Both the position numbers and the translations under genes were made by a program. A stretch of DNA of 61,796 nucleotides from Segatella copri (lineage in GTDB: Bacteria; Bacteroidota; Bacteroidia; Bacteroidales; Bacteroidaceae). Numbering within the stretch: position 1 is the stretch's first letter; every line of letters starts with the position of its first letter. Of the stretch, positions 26,915-37,405 are shown piece by piece. The stretch lies in the NCBI RefSeq assembly GCF_019127135.1, contig NZ_JAHOEA010000018.1, positions 1 through 61,796 on the forward strand. The letters are read 5' to 3'. The notes beneath the pieces are model-generated. The model searched no databases and was not told the origin of the DNA. It worked only from the letters and a program-made list of their open reading frames with translations.

Positions 26915-28504
26915 ATGGTTTATAAGTATGATTTTCTGATTATCGGCTCAGGAGTTGCCGGTATGAGTTACGCCCTGAAAGTAGCCAGAGCGCATAAAGG
27001 TAAAGTGTGCATGATTTGCAAAACCTCTCTCGACGAGGCGAACACGTCATTTGCACAGGGTGGTGTTGCGTCAGTTACCAACTTGGAAGTGGATAACTTC
27101 GACAAGCACATTCAAGACACGATGATTGCTGGTGATTACATCAGCGATTATAAAGCAGTGAAGCAGGTTGTCACCATGGCACCGGAGCAGATTCAAGAGC
27201 TCGTGCAGTGGGGCGTCAACTTCGATAAGCAGCAGGACGGCAAGTTCGACCTCCACCGTGAGGGCGGTCACAGCGAGTTCCGCATCCTTCATCATGCAGA
27301 TGATACGGGTGCAGAAATCCAGCGCGGTCTGATGGAGGCTGTGCGCAACTGTCCGGATATCGATATCAAGGAAAATCATTTCGCCGTGGAGATTATCACT
27401 CAGCACCACTTGGGTGCCCGTGTTACTCGCCGCACTCCTTATATCAACTGTTATGGTGCATACGTATTGAATCCTGATACCCAGAAGGTGGATACCTATC
27501 TGAGCAAAGTAACCGTGATGTGTACCGGCGGATGTGGTGCCGTTTATCAGACTACCACCAACCCTGTCATCGCTACGGGTGATGGCGAGGCGATGGTTTA
27601 CCGTGCCAAGGGTACCGTGGCCGACATGGAGTTTGTCCAGTTCCACCCAACCGCTCTTTATCATCCGGGCGAGACTCATCCTGCCTTCCTCATCACCGAG
27701 GCGATGCGTGGATACGGTGGCATCTTGCGTCTGCCTAACGGCGAAAGTTTCATGGAGAAATATGATAAGCGATTGAGTCTGGCTCCTCGTGACATCGTGG
27801 CTCGTGCCATCGATAAGGAGATGAAGATTCACGGATTGGATCATGTCTGTCTCGATGTAACCCATAAGAATCCAGAGGAGACCAAGCGTCACTTCCCTAA
27901 TATCTACGCCAAGTGTCTGAGCATCGGCATCGACATCACCAAGGAGTATATCCCTGTTCGTCCTGCCGCTCACTATATGTGTGGTGGTATCAAGGTAGAT
28001 TTGAACGGCTGCTCCAGCATCAATCGTCTCTATGCTCTCGGCGAGTGTTCATGCACCGGTCTGCATGGCGGTAACCGTCTTGCCAGCAACTCGCTCATCG
28101 AGGCTGTGGTTTATGCCGAGACTGCTGCCAAGCATAGTATTGAACATGTAGATGAGTACGACTTCAATGAGAAGGTACCAGCATGGAACGATGAAGGTAC
28201 TTTGACCAATGAAGAGAAGGTGCTGATTACACAGAGCGTGAAAGAGGTTGGCGAATGCATGAGCAACTATGTAGGTATCGTGCGCAGTGACCTCCGTCTA
28301 AAGCGAGCATGGGACCGTCTCGACCTTCTCTACGAAGAGACCGAGAATCTCTTCAAGCGTGTAAAGGTAAGCAAGGAACTCTGCGAGCTCCGCAACATGA
28401 TTAACGTGGGTTATCTCATCACCCGCATGGCGATAGAGCGAAAGGAGAGCCGTGGTCTCCACTATACCATCGACTACCCTGTTCATGCTTACGACAAGAA
28501 GTAA
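26915..28504 (+). CDS. nadB: L-aspartate oxidase
   Basis: 529 residues. FAD-dependent oxidase of de novo NAD synthesis (aspartate to iminoaspartate). The N-terminal dinucleotide fold is FLIIGSGVAGMSYALKVARA. Substrate and FAD contacts are visible in EGGHSEFRILHHADDTGAE, EFVQFHPTALYHPG and ALGECSCTGLHGGNRLASNS, followed by the flavoprotein C-terminal helical domain. It is very similar in layout to succinate dehydrogenase flavoprotein, but the ALGECSCTGLHGGNRLASNS text and the solitary gene without sdhBC favour nadB. nadA and nadC are not in the window. Confidence 0.95.
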   Translation: MVYKYDFLIIGSGVAGMSYALKVARAHKGKVCMICKTSLDEANTSFAQGGVASVTNLEVDNFDKHIQDTMIAGDYISDYKAVKQVVTMAPEQIQELVQWGVNFDKQQDGKFDLHREGGHSEFRILHHADDTGAEIQRGLMEAVRNCPDIDIKENHFAVEIITQHHLGARVTRRTPYINCYGAYVLNPDTQKVDTYLSKVTVMCTGGCGAVYQTTTNPVIATGDGEAMVYRAKGTVADMEFVQFHPTALYHPGETHPAFLITEAMRGYGGILRLPNGESFMEKYDKRLSLAPRDIVARAIDKEMKIHGLDHVCLDVTHKNPEETKRHFPNIYAKCLSIGIDITKEYIPVRPAAHYMCGGIKVDLNGCSSINRLYALGECSCTGLHGGNRLASNSLIEAVVYAETAAKHSIEHVDEYDFNEKVPAWNDEGTLTNEEKVLITQSVKEVGECMSNYVGIVRSDLRLKRAWDRLDLLYEETENLFKRVKVSKELCELRNMINVGYLITRMAIERKESRGLHYTIDYPVHAYDKK

Positions 28505-28524
28505 TCAAGAATTATCAGAATATT

Positions 28525-28566
28525 AAAAAGCTCGGATGCTTGTGATGCATCCGAGCTTTTTTTATT
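28525..28566. terminator. Terminator of nadB (may also serve sprA)
   Basis: Perfect 14-bp stem AAAAGCTCGGATGC (28526-28539) with its complement (28547-28560), followed by T. It stands 21 bp after the nadB stop. Confidence 0.9.
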
Positions 28567-28627
28567 TTCAAGAATTTGAGAATTAGAGAATTTACTTCCT
28601 ACCTATTGGTTCTAGTGAATTTTCTTT

Positions 28628-31600
28628 TTATCTCGTCAGCGAGAACTTGATGCTCAGGCCGAAATCCTGCGTTGTGGTAGGATAACTGCTGCTCGACAGG
28701 AGCGGGGTGTTGGTCTGACGGTCATAATAGAAACTCATGGTAAGGAGTTTGCTGAAGGTATAATCGGCAGAGAAACTCAGTTTCAGAGCATTGTTGCCGC
28801 TGCTGGCACTGCTTACCATTGAGGCTATATCACGAACGATGGCTGCCTGCTTGCGGAAACTGAAGTCAAGACGAAGATTCAGGTCATGGTTGGTTCCATT
28901 CTGAACCGTCTTGGTGCTCGACGCATTCTTGTTGGCTGCATTCTTGTTGCCGCCCTTCGACTTGGAACGGGAGGCTTTGGCGCCCCAGCCGAAAACATCG
29001 AAGTTGTTGATGCGGTAACCCATACCTATTACCCAGTCCTTACTCAATGCCTCGTTCAGCTGCACACTCGTCATACTGAGGTTCAATACACGGGTCTGGC
29101 GATATTCAGCCTTCACCGTCATATTATTGTTGAATGTGACATCCATACCCAATAATGGCGAGAACGACTCGTTGATACTTACCTGCGAGATATTGAACAT
29201 GCTGCTTGGCGACGGATTGCCCGTAGTGGCATCACTCACGAATCCGAGACCGTTCATATACTCCTGGAAGGTGCTGTAACTGTTGTAGCTGCCAACCGCA
29301 AAGACGCTCTTGTAAGAGTGGTTGATGTTGACACTCTTGAAGTGCTCGTTGAACCAAGGCAGACGTCCCAGTCCACTATAACGGATAGTCCAGTTTGGCA
29401 ACATCCGGCTCAATGCCGGGAATACCGAGAGCGAATTGCCACCCATCGAGGTATAAGCCTTGAGGAAGGCAGGAATCATGACATCGCTGCTATACTGGTT
29501 AACCGGTGTGCGGGAAGCATCAAACTTGCCGCCAGCCAGAGCCGAACCAGACGGATAAACAGTTCCGGCATACTGCGCCTCTACCCTATCTCTGAAACCT
29601 GCCAGCGAGTTGACAAACTTCTCGAAGGTCTTGCTGCGATAACCCGAATTGGCATTGCCCATTCCCTCGAAAGCCGAACCCAGCGAGATGGTAGTCATCT
29701 GGAAGGCTCCACTCTGGGTGGTTGGCGTTCCTTCATACATATACTGTATGCTCTTCTGCGTGGTCTTGGTACGTGTGGCAGAGAGATCAATCTTGAAATC
29801 CTTGACAGGCTCCAGGGTGGCACGCAGCGTAAGATTATCCGTTCTGCTGGTAGTAGCAGGTGTTGCGATACTGTCGTTGCAGAGCAGCCAGTCGTTGTTT
29901 CTTGCCTTCTCGATATAATCGTCGCCAACCATACCGAAGGCAAAGTCAAGACCCGGTGCCATCTGTCCCACCTTCTTCTGTCCGAAGGCATCACCCACAC
30001 TAGGCAAGAAGCCCGGCAGGGTGAGCTGATAGCTGCTGCGATAGTTGATGCTTACGTTGCGCACCATCATTGCCAGGCGACTAGCCAACTGCAATCCCTT
30101 ATACCATTTCTTATCATCAAGCGGTTCCTTAGCCAGTACGGAGAGTTTCACCTTCATGGCGGTATCTACCTTTGAGATGATTCTGATCTGGTTATTATCC
30201 ACCTTTTTATATTTAAGCGAGAACACTTTGCCGTCTTCCGTCTTGGCATTCACAATCAGTCGCTTGGTATTCTTGCCGTGGCGTATCTTGAATGTAGTAT
30301 CAGGCAGGAGGGTGATTTCCCGTTCGAAGGCACGCTTGTTCTTAGGCAGCGCCTTCTTCGGATCAGCCGCCTGTTCCTTTGCTTCCTGCTTCTTTTTCTT
30401 TTTTTCCTGCTTCTTGCGCTGCATCTGTGCCCTACTCTGGGTACGGTCAAACTTATCGTTTACCTTCTTCAGGAAAGGCACATGGTTGTAGAGTTTCACC
30501 AAGTTAAAGTTACCGTTCAATGTCAGTTCGCGCTGGGTATTGATGGTATTTCCATACGAGTTGCCCTCCTCATCCTCTGTACCGCGCTCCCAAGAATAGT
30601 TGGCATTGTAAGAGGCATCGCTGTTCACCCAGTCGAAGACAGGCAGCAGATTGAGAGGCAACCTGTAGGATGCCTGGAAATTCTGACTATAGTCGAGCGG
30701 TGCACCCCAGTGGCGGATGCTGGTCCATACGGAGTCCTTCCAGGCATGATACTGGTCGGCATAAAGATCCTTGTTGACCGGTGTATAAGGTTCCTCTATC
30801 TGTGCATGGGTAGCACTCTGGAAGTTCATATGCAGGTTCTTGGTCAGATCCCAGTTGATGGAGAACTCACGGTTCCAGAGGAACTGCTCACTGAAGGTGA
30901 GCGGCAACTTGGAGTCTACTCCGGCAGCTCCACTCATCAGGGTTTCCATATCGCGCTCCTGCAACTCGTAGTAATCGCGCGTCATCTCGGTATTGAAGGC
31001 TATGTTCTGCGGTAGCCAGTTCAGTCCGAAACGTTTCAGAATGTCGAGCCACTTGCTCTTGTTCTTCAGTCCCTTGAATGGTTCCCAAGCCTTATAAACC
31101 GGGCTCCACGAATAATCCAAGGCTCCGCGCCAGTTATCCTTTCGCTCATACATCGTCGTTTCACCCGTAGTATACTGATGCTGATGACTGTAGGTGAATG
31201 AGAAGTTGGCAGGATCGTATGGCATCGGATGACGCTTGGTAGCGATACCCACCCGGGCATTCGAGATAGAGAAGTTGGTCTGCGTAATCTTGGTGGCAGC
31301 GATATTCTCGATAGAATCGCGCTCGTGCTTGGAGCCGGCAGCATCGAGGGCATCCTTCAACTCCATATCGGTATCCAGCGGATTATACTTAGGAGTGGTC
31401 TTCTCCTTGGTTACACTATAATATAAAGGTATGCTCACCTTCGCCTTGTCTGGGAAGAACTTACCCATTTCGAGCGATGTGGTCACACTGTAGGTACCAT
31501 AATTATCGGTGGTGCGACTTGCCACGCCATCTTCCAGACCGCCGAATCCCTCGCTGATGTATCTGCCGGTGGCATTCACGCTACCCAGATCGGAGAGTTG

Positions 31601-34600
31601 TACGTTCAGGTTGGCATTGGCAGCCCAACCACCCGAATTATTGTGTTCCTTGAGTCGGAGTTCGTTTATCCATACCTCACCGCTCTTGATGTCGGCAGAA
31701 TTGTTTCTCACACCCAGCATCATGGTCTTCACCTCACCGAGACTCGGATTACCCACGATGGTAATCTTGTTCTGCGGATGTTCTGCATCCATCATGGAAT
31801 AAGGAGCGAGATAAGAAGCCACACCCTGTGCCTTCGCCTTGTTGCGGTTTTTCTTCAATGCCGTGAAGACACTCAACGGCACATCGAGCATATTCTCCTC
31901 AGGCCATACCGCCTTACAGTCGGCAAGCACATAGCGGTTGTAGTTGGAGCGTGGTTCGGTGAGTTTCAGCGGGATTTCATACTCGTAGTAATTGTTCTTG
32001 TAATCGCTACCCAGACGGATGAAGACTGAGAGATCACCATCCTGCAGACGGGTGGTATTCTGCTCCAATGCATTGGCATGGGCAAACATCTGAATGCGCT
32101 TGTACTGGCGCAGATCAAGGGTAGAATTCTTATAAACCGCCTTCGCCTCACCTGTGCTCATATTCTTGACCACCAGACTCAACGCTTGCTCGTTCGCCTC
32201 AACCAACTGAGGCTGACTAGGATCCTGTTCGCGCTTGATACCCGGAGGCAAGACATAGTTGACCGGTGTCTTCTCGCCGTTCTCTTCCAGACTCACGCTG
32301 CTTGCGTCGAGGGTTCCGCCACTGGCTGCACTAAGCGGCTGATCATAAGTACGCCACTTGCCCATCACGAGGTCGAAGGTACCGAAACGCAGCACGATAG
32401 GTTTCTTGAAACCGGTGAGGAACATACGCATGAAGCGAATGCTGGAGAAATCGTTGATGTTACCCTGACGGCTCTCAAACTCATCGATAGGTATGCGGAA
32501 CTGATACCAGGTAACGGTAGACTTGGTATTATCACGCCAGGTCTGGCTGTATTCACGCTTATCTACAATATGATTGTTACCCACCACGAGATCTTCCGGA
32601 CGGATGCTGACACGATACTGGAAGTATTTCTCATATTCGTTGAGGGTATAATCCTGGTTGATATCCTCGACATCCGGCGTTGACTTATAAGAAGTATCAT
32701 AGCTCTCAGAACGGCTGTCGCTGTCAGGCGAGTTGCCCTGAGGATTGTTGATATATTTATATCGCAGCAAGATAGGAGCGTGCATCTCATCCCAGTCGGA
32801 ACCGCGGAAATAGTGATAGTCATCACGTGCCGGATCGGCAAAGATGCTGTCGAATACCGCCTGGTTCACCTTGCCCTGAATCTGGTCGAGATAAGCACTC
32901 TTGTAGAATTCCTGCTCCTCGGCATCGGTCAGTCCGTTGAAACCCACATCCTGCAAGGCTCTGCTGCCACTGGTAGTAGCAAAGGCATAGGTCACGGTGC
33001 TCTGGGTAGGAATCTTACCCCACTGGGTATAGGTGTAGCTCTTGCTGCCATCTACCGGCATACCACTCTCATAGAATTTCTTGCCATCACGCAGGATATC
33101 CTCGCTCACCTCGCCCAGATTGATGTAGAAATCGCCACCGTAATCGGCAGCATCAGCCTGCTCACGGGAGTAGATGAACGGATCGAGCATCCAGAACTCG
33201 ATATATTCGATGTTTGCCTGCTCGAAATCGTTGGTATCCAGCTTACGCATCATTCCGCCCCAGTTGCGCTGTGGATTCTGCAGGGTTCCGTCAGCCTGCA
33301 AATCTGTTACATTGAAGTTGTATGGTCCCGGCTCGCTTGGATAGTAAGCCAGATTGAGTATATTCAGGGTATTGGTAGCTCCCTGATAACTGCTCTGGTC
33401 GCGCAATGGGAAGAGTTCCTTGGTATAGACCTCGCGGACATAATGGTTACTCAACTGCTTGAGGTCGCCCTTGATATGTCCCGGAGTGAGCGAACTTCCA
33501 CGGCGGGTGAACAGCGGATCAATGGTATACCAGGCAAGACGCGAACGGTGGAAGCCGCTGCTCAGACCGGTCTTATCGCTGTAATCGTCCTTGAAATTGA
33601 GCGAAGGCACACTGGATATGAACCAGGAGGTAGGAGTCATCACATCGATGGTGGTCTTCGTACCCTCGAAATCGTCGATATAAGATGCATTGTCCTGTGT
33701 GCCGCCTGCCTCACCGGCAATAAGCTGGGCAAATTCTCCAGTAAAGGATATCTGCGATGGCTGGGTAAGATGCAGGAATGGTATCTTGTCAAGCACATTG
33801 GTGAGCCACTGACTCTCCTTGCGCCAGTTGAGATTGATGCCCCAAAGGGTGTTCTTCAGCGGTTCGGAGCCCAAGGATACCTTGGTGGTAAGCGCCTGTT
33901 CGGAGAGGTGCTGGATAGTACCGCTCAACTGGAAGTTCTTGGTAAAATCATACTCCCAGTTCAGTCCGAACATCGTTTTTCGGGTTTGTCCGAAATCGGT
34001 ATTACTCTCCAGAGAAACGTTGACAGCCGTACCGGCATCGATAATGCTCTGGTTCAGGATGGTCACCTCGCCGGCACTGTAATCTACCGAATAGTCGGTG
34101 CCCTCTTTCAGGGTGATACCGCCTGCCGTAACTAAGACCGAACCCTGTGGCACATTGTAGGCATCGAGCGAGATGACATTGGCTGCAGAGCCCTTGAACT
34201 GTCCCACAATCTGATACTTGTTCTTCTCGGCTATCTGCTTGGCTACGGTCTTCGTACTGTCATAGAGTTCGGTAAAGGCATACTTTTCTGCCTTGTCGGC
34301 AGCCACGCCCCGCTTGACCAGATAATCACGCATATAACTGCCGAAAGGCTCTACCTTCGGAATGAACACGCGTCCGTTAGAGATGGTATAGCCTTCTACA
34401 TAATCGAAATATCCATTGCTGTGTGCCTTGTTGTTGTTATCCAGACGGTCGGCGCCCAGCACACGGATGATTGGCTGCTCCTTCACCTGCTGCTCAGGGA
34501 TATAACTGAGATATACGCCGGTGGTATCGCTCTGGTATTTTACATCCAGGCGGAACTTCTCCTTCTCTACGGTAGAAGCCAGATAATAAACGTTCTTCAT

Positions 34601-36166
34601 CATTAGCCCCCAGTTGCCCTGTCGCGGATTGTTACTGGTATTCTTGAGCGATTTCACGAAGAGTGCCTGCTTGGTATCGCTGAGATCGGATGCAAACTCG
34701 CCCACCTGATAGGTTACGCCTCCCGATGTATACTCATAGGCTACAGCAAGCACTTGGTCGGTCTGCAGACTGGTTTTCAATGAGATATAACCCAATGCAG
34801 TATTTACCGTATACTCTGAAGAATTGAGCAGACGGGCACTCTCCAGCTTCTCATAATCGGCTCCGCCAACCAGTCCGCCTCCATCGAGAGTGGTTGCAGC
34901 CTGGTCGATGTCACGGGCAGCAGCATATTGGCTGTTCATCGCAGCATACTCAGTATTCGCCTGGTTAGAAGGCACCTGTCCGCTCGCTGCCCACATCGGG
35001 TTGCTCAGTTTCTGGTTCTCGCCCAGGTCGGTCAGGGCTACGATGTTTCGGGTATTGGTGGTATTGCCGGTTTTGTTGGTAACCCACACCTCCACACGGT
35101 TAATGGTGATGCCCGTGGTGAGATTAGGAAGTTTCTGCATCCAGGCATCATAATGGTTTCTGAAATACTGGGAGAGGAAGAAGTGGCGGTTCTCCTCATA
35201 ATCGGCTACATTCAACTCAAAAGGAGTGAGCTGTACACCGCCCCTGGTAGATACGCTCTTCGATGAGCTCTTCTTCTGCGAAGCTACCATCTGCAGCTTG
35301 AGCTTGCCAAACTGCATATCGGTTCTAACACCAAACAGACTGCTGGCGCCTTTGATGAGCGAAGAGTTGGAAGGGAAGGAGACATTGCCCGCCTCAACGA
35401 GTTTGATGATTTCATCTTCCTTGCCGTCGTACTTCAGTTTCATGTTCTGTGCATCGAAATCGAAGGTGGCATCGGTGTTGTAATTCAGGTTCATGTTCAC
35501 CTTATCGCCCACCTTTCCGTTGACGTTGAGGTTGATTTTCTCATCAAAATCCATCATCGTCGTCTTTCGGTTGCGGATAGGCAACGAAGGATTGTCGATG
35601 TTTTTCTTGTTGATACCGAACTTGAGTTCGGCAGAACCCTGTGTCTTCACTCTGATGCCACCAGGACCGAAGATTTTCTCGGCAGGTCCCAAGTCGAAGT
35701 GCATATCCGAGAAATCGAACTTCTCCTTGCCTTTTGCCTGGAAGATTTCATCGTTCTGCTTGCGGAAGTAGCTGTTGCGCTGCTGCTGTTCGGTCCATGC
35801 AAGATACTCTTTCGGAGTGAGCATGATAGGAGCCGAAAGCCAGGTTGAGCCCATGCGGTTGCCGATGATATAGCGGTCGATGGTATCGTTGTAGACTACC
35901 TGATATTGCAGATTATCAGGACGTTTCAGGTCGAGCGGACTCTGATAGAGGTCGCTCAGGGAGTAAGGTTGGGTGCGCTGAATCTGCCAGCGGGTATGCA
36001 GCAGCGAATCGGGAATGGTATCTTCATCGAGCTGCACGGGCTGGGCTGTGCTGGTATGGGTTTTCTTTTTATCGTCCTGAAGTTGAGGCAAAGCTATCGC
36101 ATAGCCGAAGGTTGCCACCATCAGCCAAGCCAATAGAAAAGATATGAATCTTTGCTTCTGTTTCAT
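28628..36166 (-). CDS. sprA: Type IX secretion system outer-membrane translocon SprA/Sov
   Basis: 2512 residues, close to SprA of Flavobacterium johnsoniae (about 2400) and Sov of Porphyromonas gingivalis (about 2500). An N-terminal signal peptide (FISFLLAWLMVATFGYAIAL) is followed by an SprA-type N-terminal section (WQIQRTQPYSLSDLY). Long repeated stretches of alternating beta-strand text follow, as expected for a giant 36-strand barrel, and the protein ends in a strand with terminal aromatic/hydrophobic residues (DFGLSIKFSLTR). A lysine-rich linker (about residues 1910-1940: KKQEKKKKKQEAKEQ) is notable. The protein forms the outer-membrane exit channel for T9SS cargo carrying C-terminal sorting domains. 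It starts 18 bp after ruvA, the usual neighbour of sprA in Bacteroidota. Other T9SS genes are outside the window. Confidence 0.95.
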   Translation of the reverse strand: MKQKQRFISFLLAWLMVATFGYAIALPQLQDDKKKTHTSTAQPVQLDEDTIPDSLLHTRWQIQRTQPYSLSDLYQSPLDLKRPDNLQYQVVYNDTIDRYIIGNRMGSTWLSAPIMLTPKEYLAWTEQQQRNSYFRKQNDEIFQAKGKEKFDFSDMHFDLGPAEKIFGPGGIRVKTQGSAELKFGINKKNIDNPSLPIRNRKTTMMDFDEKINLNVNGKVGDKVNMNLNYNTDATFDFDAQNMKLKYDGKEDEIIKLVEAGNVSFPSNSSLIKGASSLFGVRTDMQFGKLKLQMVASQKKSSSKSVSTRGGVQLTPFELNVADYEENRHFFLSQYFRNHYDAWMQKLPNLTTGITINRVEVWVTNKTGNTTNTRNIVALTDLGENQKLSNPMWAASGQVPSNQANTEYAAMNSQYAAARDIDQAATTLDGGGLVGGADYEKLESARLLNSSEYTVNTALGYISLKTSLQTDQVLAVAYEYTSGGVTYQVGEFASDLSDTKQALFVKSLKNTSNNPRQGNWGLMMKNVYYLASTVEKEKFRLDVKYQSDTTGVYLSYIPEQQVKEQPIIRVLGADRLDNNNKAHSNGYFDYVEGYTISNGRVFIPKVEPFGSYMRDYLVKRGVAADKAEKYAFTELYDSTKTVAKQIAEKNKYQIVGQFKGSAANVISLDAYNVPQGSVLVTAGGITLKEGTDYSVDYSAGEVTILNQSIIDAGTAVNVSLESNTDFGQTRKTMFGLNWEYDFTKNFQLSGTIQHLSEQALTTKVSLGSEPLKNTLWGINLNWRKESQWLTNVLDKIPFLHLTQPSQISFTGEFAQLIAGEAGGTQDNASYIDDFEGTKTTIDVMTPTSWFISSVPSLNFKDDYSDKTGLSSGFHRSRLAWYTIDPLFTRRGSSLTPGHIKGDLKQLSNHYVREVYTKELFPLRDQSSYQGATNTLNILNLAYYPSEPGPYNFNVTDLQADGTLQNPQRNWGGMMRKLDTNDFEQANIEYIEFWMLDPFIYSREQADAADYGGDFYINLGEVSEDILRDGKKFYESGMPVDGSKSYTYTQWGKIPTQSTVTYAFATTSGSRALQDVGFNGLTDAEEQEFYKSAYLDQIQGKVNQAVFDSIFADPARDDYHYFRGSDWDEMHAPILLRYKYINNPQGNSPDSDSRSESYDTSYKSTPDVEDINQDYTLNEYEKYFQYRVSIRPEDLVVGNNHIVDKREYSQTWRDNTKSTVTWYQFRIPIDEFESRQGNINDFSSIRFMRMFLTGFKKPIVLRFGTFDLVMGKWRTYDQPLSAASGGTLDASSVSLEENGEKTPVNYVLPPGIKREQDPSQPQLVEANEQALSLVVKNMSTGEAKAVYKNSTLDLRQYKRIQMFAHANALEQNTTRLQDGDLSVFIRLGSDYKNNYYEYEIPLKLTEPRSNYNRYVLADCKAVWPEENMLDVPLSVFTALKKNRNKAKAQGVASYLAPYSMMDAEHPQNKITIVGNPSLGEVKTMMLGVRNNSADIKSGEVWINELRLKEHNNSGGWAANANLNVQLSDLGSVNATGRYISEGFGGLEDGVASRTTDNYGTYSVTTSLEMGKFFPDKAKVSIPLYYSVTKEKTTPKYNPLDTDMELKDALDAAGSKHERDSIENIAATKITQTNFSISNARVGIATKRHPMPYDPANFSFTYSHQHQYTTGETTMYERKDNWRGALDYSWSPVYKAWEPFKGLKNKSKWLDILKRFGLNWLPQNIAFNTEMTRDYYELQERDMETLMSGAAGVDSKLPLTFSEQFLWNREFSINWDLTKNLHMNFQSATHAQIEEPYTPVNKDLYADQYHAWKDSVWTSIRHWGAPLDYSQNFQASYRLPLNLLPVFDWVNSDASYNANYSWERGTEDEEGNSYGNTINTQRELTLNGNFNLVKLYNHVPFLKKVNDKFDRTQSRAQMQRKKQEKKKKKQEAKEQAADPKKALPKNKRAFEREITLLPDTTFKIRHGKNTKRLIVNAKTEDGKVFSLKYKKVDNNQIRIISKVDTAMKVKLSVLAKEPLDDKKWYKGLQLASRLAMMVRNVSINYRSSYQLTLPGFLPSVGDAFGQKKVGQMAPGLDFAFGMVGDDYIEKARNNDWLLCNDSIATPATTSRTDNLTLRATLEPVKDFKIDLSATRTKTTQKSIQYMYEGTPTTQSGAFQMTTISLGSAFEGMGNANSGYRSKTFEKFVNSLAGFRDRVEAQYAGTVYPSGSALAGGKFDASRTPVNQYSSDVMIPAFLKAYTSMGGNSLSVFPALSRMLPNWTIRYSGLGRLPWFNEHFKSVNINHSYKSVFAVGSYNSYSTFQEYMNGLGFVSDATTGNPSPSSMFNISQVSINESFSPLLGMDVTFNNNMTVKAEYRQTRVLNLSMTSVQLNEALSKDWVIGMGYRINNFDVFGWGAKASRSKSKGGNKNAANKNASSTKTVQNGTNHDLNLRLDFSFRKQAAIVRDIASMVSSASSGNNALKLSFSADYTFSKLLTMSFYYDRQTNTPLLSSSSYPTTTQDFGLSIKFSLTR

Positions 36167-36184
36167 CGATAAAAAACTCCTAAC

Positions 36185-36799
36185 TTATTTGATTTGCTTC
36201 AATGCCAGTTTCACAACCTGTTCTACCGGGAGATCAGGCTGTGCCTTGAGGATATCTACTACTACCTTGGCAGATGGTGCCGGCGAGAAGCCGAGCATGG
36301 TGAGGGCGCTTACCGCCTCATCCTTTACGTCATTGTTTACCATCACCACATTGCCTCCGCTGGCTGGCAGTTCGTCAGCAATGCCGAGGCTCACGATTTT
36401 ATCTTTCAGGTCGATGATGATTCGCTGTGCTGTCTTCAGTCCGATACCCTTCACGGTTTTCAGCACCTTGTCGTTACCAGTAGAGATGATTTCGCAGAGT
36501 TCGCGTGGCGAGAGTGAAGAGAGAATCATGCGGGCTGTATTTCCGCCTACTCCTGAAACGGTAATGAGGAGGCGGTAGAGTTCACGTTCCTGTTTGGTAG
36601 CAAAGCCGAAAAGGGTGAAAGAGTCATCTCTTCCACCAGCCACCAGCACTTCGTGAACATAGAGTTTCACTTCCTGTTTGCCCTGAATGGCAGTATATGT
36701 ATTGAGCGATATATTGAGTCCGTAGCCCACCCCCGCAGTCTCAACAATAGCCAGCGCAGGTGTCAGCTCTGTCAGATCGCCATGAATATATTCTATCAT
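36185..36799 (-). CDS. ruvA: Holliday junction branch migration protein RuvA
   Basis: 204 residues. Tetrameric DNA-binding subunit that targets RuvB to Holliday junctions. The N-terminal OB domain begins [20 protein letters not shown]. Two helix-hairpin-helix motifs are visible ([17 protein letters not shown] and [20 protein letters not shown]), and the mobile C-terminal RuvB-binding domain is at about 155-204. Typical length. It is co-transcribed with sprA (18 bp). ruvB and ruvC are elsewhere. Confidence 0.96.
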   Translation of the reverse strand: MIEYIHGDLTELTPALAIVETAGVGYGLNISLNTYTAIQGKQEVKLYVHEVLVAGGRDDSFTLFGFATKQERELYRLLITVSGVGGNTARMILSSLSPRELCEIISTGNDKVLKTVKGIGLKTAQRIIIDLKDKIVSLGIADELPASGGNVVMVNNDVKDEAVSALTMLGFSPAPSAKVVVDILKAQPDLPVEQVVKLALKQIK

Positions 36800-37144
36800 T
36801 TTCTTTTTCTCCTAATTAAATTAATATATTAATAACGTGCGAAGGGCAGGATTATTGTAACAGACTTCCAGAAATTACGTCCCGACATAGTGCAAAGCGC
36901 ATCGGGAGGTATTGGAAAGAGGATGAATGATGTTTCGCAACAAAATAGCGAAACTGTAAGGTTCTTGCTACGAATACTTTACAAATCTCTGCTTATTCAT
37001 ATCTAAAAAACTATGATTTTACTACTTTAATAAAAAGTGAAGAATTCACTGTTCACTGTAACTCTAACATCGATAAAAAGCTCGCAAATTCAAGTCTGCG
37101 ATTTTTTTCTTTTAAAAAGTTTGTCGATTACAAAAAAAAATCCT
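36800..37144. other. Intergenic: copy A of a decayed coding repeat, plus AT-rich DNA
   Basis: No gene. Bases 36871-37028 hold copy A of a repeat that recurs at 38502-38658. Beyond it, AAAAGTGAAGAATTCACTG-like direct and inverted short repeats (37031-37060) and a weak T-rich hairpin (37079-37108) occur. The weak hairpin is not convincing as a terminator. Confidence 0.6.
36871..37028 (+). repeat. Dispersed coding-remnant repeat, copy A
   Basis: In one frame this segment reads QKLRPDIVQSASGGIGKRMN, then DVSQQNSETVRFLLRILYKS, LLIHI and stop. Copy B reads the same with about ten substitutions. After the shared stop codon both continue with CTATGATTTTACTACTTT. Conservation of the reading frame and stop shows that both descend from the C-terminus of a protein-coding gene, but neither has an intact N-terminal part. 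Confidence 0.8.
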
Positions 37145-37152
37145 TATATTTG
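37145..37152 (+). promoter_or_regulatory. -7 box (TATATTTG) of the small-ORF/lipoprotein/DUF2019 unit
   Basis: TATATTTGC followed by AGCC lies about 91 bp upstream of the 49-codon ORF at 37243 and is the only good promoter match ahead of the three rightward genes. Confidence 0.6.
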
Positions 37153-37242
37153 CAGCCAAATTACAATTTAACTTCTAATATTAAAGCGTGTGATGTGGGG
37201 CACATATAAAAGATTTTTTTTTTAAGGAGCTCAAACTTCATT

Positions 37243-37392
37243 ATGGATACGTCATTAAAAAATTTAAATATGAAAATAAATAGCATAATATTGGGAGCAT
37301 ACTATAGCTGCCAGGCAAATAATTATGCAGATATGAAAGTCTGCATAAACACCTATTTCGTGAATACGAACAGAAATATTTCATTAAAATAA
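37243..37392 (+). CDS. Small ORF, 49 codons, upstream of the lipoprotein gene
   Basis: ATG at 37243 to TAA at 37390-37392 encodes MDTSLKNLNMKINSIILGAY, then YSCQANNYADMKVC and a 15-residue tail ending NISLK. A purine-rich AAGGAGC (about 37224-37230) precedes the start at about 12 nt, which is unusually good for this phylum. The peptide has two cysteines 13 residues apart and no signal peptide. It lies 13 bp before the lipoprotein gene and after a good promoter. It could be a true short peptide or a leader ORF. I do not recognise it. Confidence 0.45.
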   Translation: MDTSLKNLNMKINSIILGAYYSCQANNYADMKVCINTYFVNTNRNISLK

Positions 37393-37405
37393 AAAAATAC
37401 TCGAT